From the NCBI GenBank assembly GCA_021018995.1, contig CM037586.1:3384328-3448327 (forward strand): a stretch of DNA of 64,000 nucleotides, given 5' to 3'. The position numbers were made by a program, and so were the translations under genes. This document shows, piece after piece, positions 55,681 through 64,000 of this stretch (its first letter is position 1; every line of letters begins with the position of its first letter). Source of the stretch: Chloranthus sessilifolius. Taxonomy: Eukaryota; Streptophyta; Magnoliopsida; Chloranthales; Chloranthaceae. The notes below the pieces were generated by a model. The model was given only the letters and a program-made list of their open reading frames with translations, did not search any database and was not told the origin of the DNA.

Positions 55681-56102
55681 TTGTTGAGGTTTCTTTTTGA
55701 TTTTAGAGCTGAGATCTCTAGACCTAGAATCTGTTGCATGTGGTTTGAAACTTGATAGCTTTATGCTTATTGTAGTTTATTGCTGCGATTCATGTGATTT
55801 GTACCGTGAATTTATGGTTTTTCTCTAAGAATTGATCTAGGTTTTATTTTTTTCTCTTAGATCTAGGGTTTTATTTTTATTATTTCTTCATTTTCTCTAA
55901 TTTTCCTAAATTTTATAGTTGTTTTGGAAGATTTTCCCTTCTGATTAACTCCCACATTCTGACTTAGAGACCATTCTTCCAATGTGTTTTTGCATTGAAG
56001 GAGATTTATTTTATTTTTTTTTATCTTTTGGAGTTTTTAATGGTAGTGAGCTTTATTACAAGAATACTATTTTTCGTTTTTTATTTTTTTAATATTTGAA
56101 AC
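55681..56102. other. T-rich intergenic sequence
   Basis: No gene recognised. It could be intron-like sequence of the CACTA element. Confidence 0.35.
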
Positions 56103-56410
56103 ATGGGCAGTTAAATTGCATTTTTTTTTTAGTATTTATTAACATTTGAATGACAACCTTTTCAATGGGTCGTGATCTATTGTAGTTATGTGTTCACCTT
56201 CTAAAGTCCATTAGCTTGGAGATCATGTGGACGCACCACAATGCATGATTCATCTACCATGGGCGGTTAAATTACATTTTTTAAAAGTATTTATTCACAT
56301 TTGAATGACAACCTTTTCAATGGGTCATGATCTATTGTAGTTATGTGTTCACCTTCTAAAGTCCATGAGCCTGACAATCATATGGACGCACCACAATGCA
56401 TGGATCATGT
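56103..56410. repeat. Tandem duplication, 155-bp period
   Basis: CATGGGCAGTTAAATTGCAT at 56103 and CATGGGCGGTTAAATTACAT at 56258 start two copies sharing CATTTGAATGACAACCTTTT and GGACGCACCACAATGCATG. Confidence 0.85.
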
Positions 56411-56471
56411 ACCAATGCAAAATTTTCATGTTTGCAGTATTTGCAAATAAATCACAGTATTTCAATGGGAC

Positions 56472-56900
56472 AGACTCTCCTGACCAAAATGGTGTTCAAA
56501 TGATCTTACATCATTTATGGTTTAAGATGTGGGTGATCCGGACCATCAAATTGATAGATCATAGATTGACGTGCAACAAGCCCAAAAATGGTGTTTTAGA
56601 GAGATTTAAACCATCCGATCTGTGGGCTTTAATATCAATCGTTGTTTTTAGTTTTAATGGCCAATATTAAAGTTCATCAATCAGATAGTTCACATCCACT
56701 TATAGGCATGTTTCTTGGGGCTGAGACATTTGCCAATGATAGATTGCCACTTGGACAATTTTAATTGATTACATATGTTCACCACATGGCATAATGATAA
56801 TCACACTTCAATGGTGTGAGATTAAAAGTCTAACTTTAATGGTATAAGATCATTTAAACACCATTCTGGTGTTTAAATGTCGGTCAGGAGCCATTATCCC
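56472..56900. mobile_element. Family 2 foldback, full copy
   Basis: Left arm ACTCTCCTGACC … GGTGTTCAAATGATCTTACA. Right arm GGTATAAGATCATTTAAACA … AAATGTCGGTCAGGAGCC as its inverse. About 430 bp, non-coding. Confidence 0.65.
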
Positions 56901-59900
56901 TATATCAATTAATGTAGACTTTTTAGAAATTTGATATTTTAGAAAAAAAATTGTAATTATACTTACTCAGTTGCTATTTCTTTTCCTTACTCTTGATTCT
57001 TCCTAATTATTTACTGAAGTTATGACAAAATGCTGAATTGTCACACTTTGCTAACTGATTCCCTGATTTAAACTTGGGGAGACCTAAGAATAGTAATGCA
57101 TTGAGGGGTCAAGATGTAGGTTAGAATTAATGTGAAGAATGATATTAAAGGATTCCCGATCAAAAAAATATATTAAAGCATTCCCTGGTATAAGTGAAGA
57201 AGTTAGAACATATCATGTAATGATAACGACACTCAATCTGTAAACGTTCTGCACTCCTCACTATCATGACTTTGTTTTTTTGTGTTATTGAAAAGCTGTT
57301 CTGTTTGCAAGATGATCTTTGGGTGAGCACAATGAATTTTGTTGGTATTGTTTCCATTTTACCTTGTAAGCCTTAAGCAACAACAAAGAACTACTTTGCA
57401 AATATTTTCATATAGGCCACATGCTACACCAAAGAACAATGCTATTGTGATCATATGATGCCTCTTTACATTAGTAAGAAGGGATTGCTCAGTGATCACT
57501 GCCACTGTACATAATCTCTTCCTGTGCAAATATTTATTTATTTATAAATGAATGATATTTAACTTTTTCCTTCCAAATTTTTCCTCCTTCACATGGTAAA
57601 ATTGTTTCTAAACTTGGGCATGAAATCCATAGATCATTTAAAAAAAAAGCAGAAAACTCATCTCTACGGCAGAAATAAAAAAATTGACTATAACCAATCG
57701 TCTATTTTTCAAATAGTATTAATCACAAGGTGGAAATTAGAATCTTCTTTTGTTTTTGTTTTTTTTTTTTCTTTTTTTGAAATTGATCTCTATATTGTCC
57801 CCTTAGTCTATGTATCACCAAAACAGAATTTTGGGTGCCACATGGCACCTTTTTAGACAGCTTGGAGGACAGTGAAGGTCCTCCATTGGAGAACCTTATT
57901 TTTTTCCATTTATTTATATAAATATATTTGTAAATTCTGCGTGGCGGTTATTATGAATCTATATTGATTTAACTCGCCATTAGTCTTAAGAACTAGCACA
58001 TGTCTATATGGTAGTAGAGTTAAGTTGGCAGAAAGAGTTCTTTGATAAATTGTTATTAATATACTGCAAAATTCAGTTGCATGTTTAAAGTTTAATCCTC
58101 ATTTACATATGTAGTTCCAGTGATAGTTTCCTGCAAAATTGTCTATCAAAATCTGTCCACCGTTTATAATTTGCCATATAACACCACCGGGTATGGGGCT
58201 AAGGTAGGTAGCCTACAATATAAATGGGCTAGCCCGAACTGGACGGAAAAATATGTTTAGCCGAGTATGGATTAAGTTCCAAATGCCCGATTAAAAATTG
58301 GCCCAATCCGAATATGGCAGTAATTTGTTCAATTACGTTTTTTTATATAGAAACTGTCGGGCTTATACATAAATGAGTTGGCCCGACCAACCCAGCCCGA
58401 TTAATAGTTGGGCTGAATATGACTAGTTCTAAGAGATGTGTGGCCTATCTAAGTGCCAACCCAAACCCGGCTTTCCATTGGACCAAAATGCCATCAGAAG
58501 GGAAGGGAGTAACAACAGAGGGCCTTGTCTCCTTCTGTGGTGAGGGGAATAACACATAACTGTCAAGCACATTTTTTTGAGCTGTAATGAAGTTGCACAA
58601 TGGACCGTTAAAAACTTTTTAAACTTGATGGTTTGGGATCATTAGACTGTGGTTTTTCTTCATTATATTGGCCATTCGTGAGTTGTCCCATACTCCCCTC
58701 AACTGGATGATCCAGATCAATGAGCATGTCCATAATTTCCTATTGTATGCTTTTTCAACATTTATGGATGTATATTTTAATCAACACTAGTTAACAGGTT
58801 ATCTTCCTATTTGTTGTGACAATTATAAGGTGCTTAATTCAAGAGACCATGACATGGGTTCTAAGCTTTGTGCTCCAGCCAATGACAATCAAATGAAGAA
58901 GACCTACAAAAAATTATTGAGTGGGCATATCAGAGAGAGCTCAAGCCGACAACATGTCTAAACCATTCTTTTATCCTTAGAACAATCAAGAAGGGTCTCC
59001 AATTTGTTTTACAACAGATACAGTATGCTTTCCCTGCTTCTCAAAACCATTTTATTTTTTCTATCATAAATCGAATTTGTAGAAAGTTATTATTTTTTTT
59101 TCATGAGCTTTTAGTTTCGAAGTTACCACTAACTTTTAAAAACAGACCGAACACTAAACCGGCAAGGATTCTGCATGGTTTGGTTGGATCGGTTCCAACC
59201 GGGTTCAACCCAACTGGTTCGAGAAAATATTTAATAACAACCTCATTATATGTTAGCTTCAGTGTAAGTTTTTAATGTATATTTTTTAAATAATACTGCA
59301 TCTTAAAGGATTGAAATCTAAAATGGTATATTTTTTGTGTGTCTTGGGGCAAATGGAAGGATTGAAGTACTCTGTTGGGAGCTTAGTATGCCACTATTGT
59401 ATATGTCAGTTGTTGCCTGGTTGTAGACTCTCTTCAAGCCATTATACCCAACATGTTTTTAAGAATTACTGACCCACAACATATATTGATGTATGTGCAA
59501 GTTTAGGTTCTATATACTATCTTGTGAGGTTTTCACATCTGGTTCTCTTTGGTGCTCCTAGACATGCTGTTGTCTCATCAACCCTAAACTGCTGCTATCA
59601 ATCTCACTTGGTGGTTCTAATTCTAACTGACTATCTTGATTTGGATACCTCCCAATGCTGTCACGGGTGATCACCTAAGCAGAATGGGGACCACCTAGGC
59701 TAAGGTCATTGGGTACCTAGAGGCTGACTATGGCACAGACAACTAGAGATGGCAATGGATTAGGCTTGTGTTGGGCCCTAAATGGGCCTTAAATAGACTA
59801 ATTTTAAATTGAACCTAAGAGAATAGCAAAGCCTAGTAATTAAGCCTAGATATCAGGCCTAGAACTGGCCCATTTATTAGGGCCTAGTGGGTTTGGGTTG

Positions 59901-60800
59901 GGTCTTAATGCAAATGCTAAATACAGTTATGCTCATCTAATTTAGTTCTCAGGTTTGAGGTGCCAGAAAATACCCAAACCACAAAATGAATTAGACAAAG
60001 CCAGCTGAGGCACGACAAGCTACCCAACCCTGTGCAACCTTATAGCTATAGGTCAAGTTCTTATTACTGTGACCTGATTTCCAAAAACCCTTCAGTAGCA
60101 TCATGCTGAGCGTCATCACTCGGCAATTGCCTGCAAGGCTGCAATTTGAACGCCAAAAGACCTCAAAGAATTTTTAAGCTATTTTCTCTTTCACAAAGGG
60201 AAATTGAGTATAAGTATAAATTTTGTAATACATGATACCTCTAAAGTCTTCAAACAGCAATTTCTCGAATTTTCAATAGGAATGAACGGATAGAAACCAT
60301 GACAGATCCAAGTCTTGAATTATTTTAGGAACGTTGAACATCTTATTCCACAAACTCATTCCAATGATTCCATTAGCGATGCAAATAGTTCATAATTTTA
60401 CATTGGATGCAATTGAGTGAGTGATTTTTAAATTTCTTTGGGCACACACCTTGCCAACAAATTTTGGTTGAAGTTCTCTAATCTTAATTCAAATGTTGTT
60501 GCTTTTTGATAAATTCAATGTGCTTTAGGTTTTATTCATGTATGCGTCTTCATCTGGAGAGGCCTTGTTCTTGTTGTGGCAGCTTGAAGGTACTTTTTTA
60601 TTAGGTGCCTAGTCTGTTCATGGCACATTTAATAAACGAGGTTGGATTTATTAAAACCGATGAATCTCACAATGAAGAGGGTTGCATTCCCCTATAATAT
60701 TACTATTTTTCCAATTTTTTGTTCATTCTGTACTTCAAATTGCTTGTTATAATACTTTTGATGGTTTGCTTGTTTCATTAATCTCCTGTTCTTTATACAG
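56901..60800. other. Intergenic sequence upstream of the H3.3 pseudogene
   Basis: No coding exon recognised. Holds a TTGGAGGACAG…GTCCTCCATT foldback fragment (57857-57895), GGGCTAGCCCG and GGGCCCTAAATGGGCC low-complexity patches (58190-58460, 59720-59900). I searched for the histone N-terminal exon here and did not find it. Confidence 0.4.
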
Positions 60801-61198
60801 TGAAATCCGCAAGTATCAGAAGAGCACTGAGCTTTTGATTAGGAAACTCCCATTCTAGAGGCTGGTTCGTGAAATTGCTTAGGACTTTAAGGTGAGAGAA
60901 AGAAGGTTAATTTTTTTATATATTATTTGGATTCTGTATATTATTACGAACACTGTTCTATTTTTTTGCTTACGGTTTATGTGTTGTTCATGTGGGGGGG
61001 GGGGTGTAGACGGATCTTCGTTTCCAGAGCCATGCAGTTCTCGCACTGCAAGAAGCAGCGGAGGAGTACCTGGTGGGTCTGTTTGAGGACACAAATCTCT
61101 GTGCTATCCATGCCAAGCGTGTCACCATCATGGCCAAAGACATTCAGCTTGCCAGGAGGATTTGTGGTGTGAGGGCTTGGTTGATGGGTGTTTTCTGA
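60801..61198 (+). pseudogene. Histone H3.3-like pseudogene, intron-containing
   Basis: Two exons of a histone H3 core. Exon one (60801-60891) follows acceptor TATACAG and encodes EIRKYQKSTELLIRKLP through DFK. A 118-bp intron (GTGAGA … GTGTAG) follows. Exon two (61010-61198) starts [17 protein letters not shown]. His and Leu in SHAVLAL are the H3.3-type residues in plants. It is dead: TAG at 60856 and 60880 replace Gln codons. It also carries Ala to Glu (EEYLV), Pro to Ala (IMAKD), Arg to Cys and Glu to Val in the tail, and loss of the normal stop with readthrough to TGA at 61196. The N-terminal tail exon is missing. The retained introns show a genomic duplicate, not a processed copy. Confidence 0.92.
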
Positions 61199-61395
61199 TC
61201 TCCATCCTGCAGTCATCACTACGTAGTAGCTATACATATTAGCTTTTAGGTATACATTGGTTTGGCAGAATATGAAAAAGATTGCTACTTTTCTTTTTGG
61301 GTTGTTTGGAGTAGAGGACTAAGGACCAAGTTGGTTGTTAGTTGTTGGTAGGTTCTGCTTATGATTTTTTTGATCTCAGTGTCGGTGACTTGACC
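61199..61395. other. 3' flank of the H3.3 pseudogene
   Basis: T-rich sequence resembling a 3' UTR, ending at the LTR insertion. Confidence 0.35.
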
Positions 61396-61400
61396 CTTAG

Positions 61401-63776
61401 TGTAAATACCCGTATTTTGAACCCGAGTTAGACTGACCCCGTGTGTGTATTCGGCTCGGCAACCGACATCACCATTTGTTTTGGATTTTTATCTAGATGT
61501 GATTGTGCGGACAGATTTTGATTTAGAGCCCATTTGGACCCTCGTGCGAAAGTTGTGCACCGACCTCGGTATGGCCGCTCAACACCGGGCTTGAGTTTTA
61601 AAATTAGAAGTGTATAATACATAAGAGGTGTGTGTGTGCTTAACTTTGTGAGCAATCCTATTATAAGAAGGAATTGTATTCCCGTATTATATTAGGTTTT
61701 GTTAAGAGAGGAAGAGACGTGAGTGCCGTGAAGAACCGTAGTCGTTTGATAGTTATCCAACCGTGTGAAACTCCGTCTTCTCTCTTCTTCAATCATCGTA
61801 GGAGATCGGTTTAGAAAACCTCCTTCTCTAGAACCCTCTTTGTTGAAAACCCTTGAACCTTAGAAAGAAGTTGAATCAACCTTGGATTCGTAGTTGGCTA
61901 TTGGGAGAGGTTGAGATCATTGGGGACGTGTTGGAGTTGTCTCTGTGAACTCGTGGGATCGATCGCGGCGCGAATCGTTGAGGAAACTCGTCGGTTTCGT
62001 TCTGAAGCTCCATTCGCGTGACTCATTTCTAATCTAGGAATCTTTAGATTAAAGGTACGCTTTAATTAAACTTTTTGATTAAAATCATTAGATTAGCCAT
62101 GGGTTTTGCTTTGGGATGTATGAGTTTCGATTCGGGTGAAAACGAGCGAAATCACGTCGCTGTAGCTCGCTCGAGCGAGCTATTATCATCGCTTGAGCGA
62201 GGATACACTAAAATACTCAAAAAGGTGTTTCCTGCCCTCGCGCGAGCGAGCTTTTGCATCGCTCGAGAGAGAAAGTTCTGAAGGATCTCGCTCGAGCGAG
62301 CTATTATCATCGCTCGAGCGAGGTATCGCCGAACTCTGATATTACTTTAGTATTTTAGTCATAATTGTTTATCTGAACTCCGATTGAGACGATTCTTTTT
62401 GCGTTGGAAAGATAATGGAAATATCTACAACTTTCATGTTTTGACCAACTCATGAATCAATCATCTTGATGGTCAAAAATATATGAGAATGTTACGTCAA
62501 ATTCTAGGATTGGCACAACTTGCCTGTTTTGACTTGTTTTTGAGGAAACACTTAAATAGGTCTATCTTATTAGTAATTAGAGTTAATCTTAACGCATGAA
62601 CGTATATTGTGATGTAGATTGAGGACGAGAGGCCATCAATAGGACTTTGCTTGACTTCGCGTAACTCTGAGTTTTGGTAGGAGAATTTCATCTTTACAGT
62701 ATTCTATTTTAATTCGCATGGATATTTTGAATTAAAATCTTTGAATTGGCATATGCCATTGAAATCACATCTGTAAACTAAAATTGATATGAATGACTGA
62801 AAATCTAAATCTACCTGAATCCTGAAACCTGAATCTGCTTAAGCTCTGAAAATCTGAAATCAAGAACCTGAACTATGTATAAGAGACTTGCATCTGATTT
62901 ATATTAGTATCTGCATTTGTTTTATGATTGACCTGAACGACCCCTCTAAAATTCCTGAATAATTTCCTGGCATAAGTTTCTCTCATTACGTAGGGGCTTG
63001 TTGCATCCTGAAAAAGGGTTCATGAACGACGATGGTAGGTAGGGGTTCCCATCGGCTATATTCCTGCTCTCGAGATATAGTTTACTCGGGAGGTATTTTA
63101 AGTTGAGGATTAAGTCATGAATTGCCGAACTTTGCATATAGAAGTTAGAGAAACTAAAACACTGAAACACTGCATCTATTCTTGAAACTGTTTTCACACA
63201 TTTAGAAATAAATCTTACATATGATTTCCGCACCTAAATTCAGTTTATTATCTGCTTATATGTTTGACAAGCTATATTCTGGTATTGGTTTTGAAACCAT
63301 GTTAGTTAAAGTAAAACGCCGTAGATGTCTTTCTTCTACTGAGCTTTGTTGGTTAGCTCACTCCGACTATACGTCACAGGTTCAGGTACTGACGTGGCTA
63401 TTTAGGGCTGTGAGACTGATCCTGACTACGTGCCTGAGGAAGAGCTTGAGGTTCCTCCTGAGGAGTTTTTCCCAGTATAGAACTTACTGATTTTCTTATT
63501 TGTGGTGAGAGTTAGACTTGAATTTGTGGGCCCATTTTAGTTGGATATCATAGTTTTATACTTGACGTTGATTTTCGTTATGAGCCATGTTTCGATGATG
63601 GTCGGCCATCATCGGTGGTTCTTTACTTTTAATTGCTTCCGCTTTTATTTTAGCTATGGATATTTATTGCGCTTTACTCTGATATGTGCCCTGTTTGTCC
63701 GGCTTATCGTTTATTCGATAGGTTGGCGAACCGGCCTTTCCTATACCTGAGGGATTGGAAAAGTTGGGTCGTCACA
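61401..63776 (+). repeat. LTR of retrotransposon family C (2376 bp), probably solo
   Basis: Starts TGTAAATACCCG and ends GGGTCGTCACA, parallel to the family A ends, with flanks CTTAG and CTTGG (4 of 5). Contains CTCGAGCG palindromes (62163-62325), a block shared with Athila-type LTRs (62331-62480), GACTATACGTCACAGG (63366) and the acidic coding-like tail (63424-63480), both shared with family A. If sequence after 63777 is internal to the element, this is a 5' LTR, but no primer site is seen there. Confidence 0.75.
62163..62325. repeat. CTCGCTCGAGCGAG palindrome cluster in LTR
   Basis: Six GCTCGAGCG-centred palindromes in three pairs, each pair joined by CTATTATCATCG, TTTTGCATCG or a variant. 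The pairs are separated by about 45-60 bp. Confidence 0.85.
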
Positions 63777-64000
63777 CTTGGAGTATTCTCAAGCTCCGGC
63801 TATTGTGGGTTGCCGAGTGAGCTCGCTACAATGAAGGGGCAAGTGCAAGAAATCCAGACCCAACTAGCTGAAAAAACAGTCATGATGGACGCTCAAATAG
63901 AGAAAAAAGTAGCAGAAAGAACGACCATATTGGAGGCCTAAATGGAAAAAAAGTTCGCAGAAAAAACTGCTGCAATGGAGGCCAGGATGCAAGAATTTAT
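63777..64000 (+). pseudogene. Coiled-coil fragment, En/Spm-type transposon protein C-terminus
   Basis: Open frame ending SELATMKGQVQEIQTQLAEK, then MMDAQIEKKVAERT and, after a TAG at 63939, MEKKFAEKTAAMEAR, running off the window. The charged heptad pattern predicts a coiled coil and resembles the C-terminal tail of plant transposase proteins of the Ptta/En/Spm type. Assignment is tentative. Confidence 0.4.

Noticed and set aside
60892-61172. Open frames spanning the histone intron
   Set aside because: They read through the intron in frames other than the histone one.

Overview
The window is plant nuclear DNA, most likely from a non-grass angiosperm. The evidence is AT-rich sequence with long TA, CA and CT microsatellites, chromovirus, Athila-type and Sirevirus-like retrotransposons, intron-containing plant gene fragments (DUF4057, D1-type cyclin, histone H3.3, replication protein A) and a nuclear tRNA-Lys gene. 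No complete, intact protein-coding gene is visible. Everything recognisable as protein is transposon-derived, a gene fragment, or a pseudogene with stops.

Layout. 1-2.4 kb: decayed Ty3/gypsy chromovirus (integrase, chromodomain, LTR). 3.3-3.6 kb: first two exons of a DUF4057 gene on the minus strand. 4.2-10.8 kb: small inverted-repeat elements, including a hAT-type family whose copies have 8-bp target duplications, and CACTA-type MITEs. 11.6-14.6 kb: a foldback element split by a 2.66-kb solo LTR (family A, full of TCGATTAATCGA palindromes). 15.1-16.6 kb: foldback elements embedded in TA microsatellites. 17.8-19.5 kb: a 1.77-kb PIF/Harbinger-like palindrome. 20.3-36.7 kb: a Ty1/copia element with both LTRs and a perfect 5-bp target duplication. 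Its gag-protease and integrase are split by a family A retrotransposon (23.4-27.5 kb) and an Athila-type element (27.9-33.3 kb), and its reverse transcriptase is missing. 37.6-39.2 kb: an inverted solo LTR of the Athila-type family. 39.5-39.8 kb: last exon of a D1-type cyclin. 40.5-44.1 kb: a truncated and a complete copy of a non-autonomous hAT element. 44.6-45.5 kb: replication protein A large-subunit pseudogene. 47.7 kb: tRNA-Lys(CUU), the one feature that looks functional. 48-57 kb: nested MITEs, a TRIM-like LTR, a foldback carrying palindromes, and a CACTA 5' end. 60.8-61.2 kb: histone H3.3 pseudogene. 61.4-63.8 kb: an LTR of family C. 63.8-64.0 kb: a coiled-coil coding fragment.

The most unusual signals are in the LTRs. 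Clusters of short perfect palindromes occur in five LTR families. A block of about 150 bp beside the palindromes is shared, in opposite orientation, by the Athila-type LTRs and the family C LTR. A short acidic C-terminal coding motif is conserved in LTR families A and C. Several small inverted-repeat families also look poorly described, notably one with at least twelve copies or fragments here whose ends read TTGACTGCTTTGAATC.
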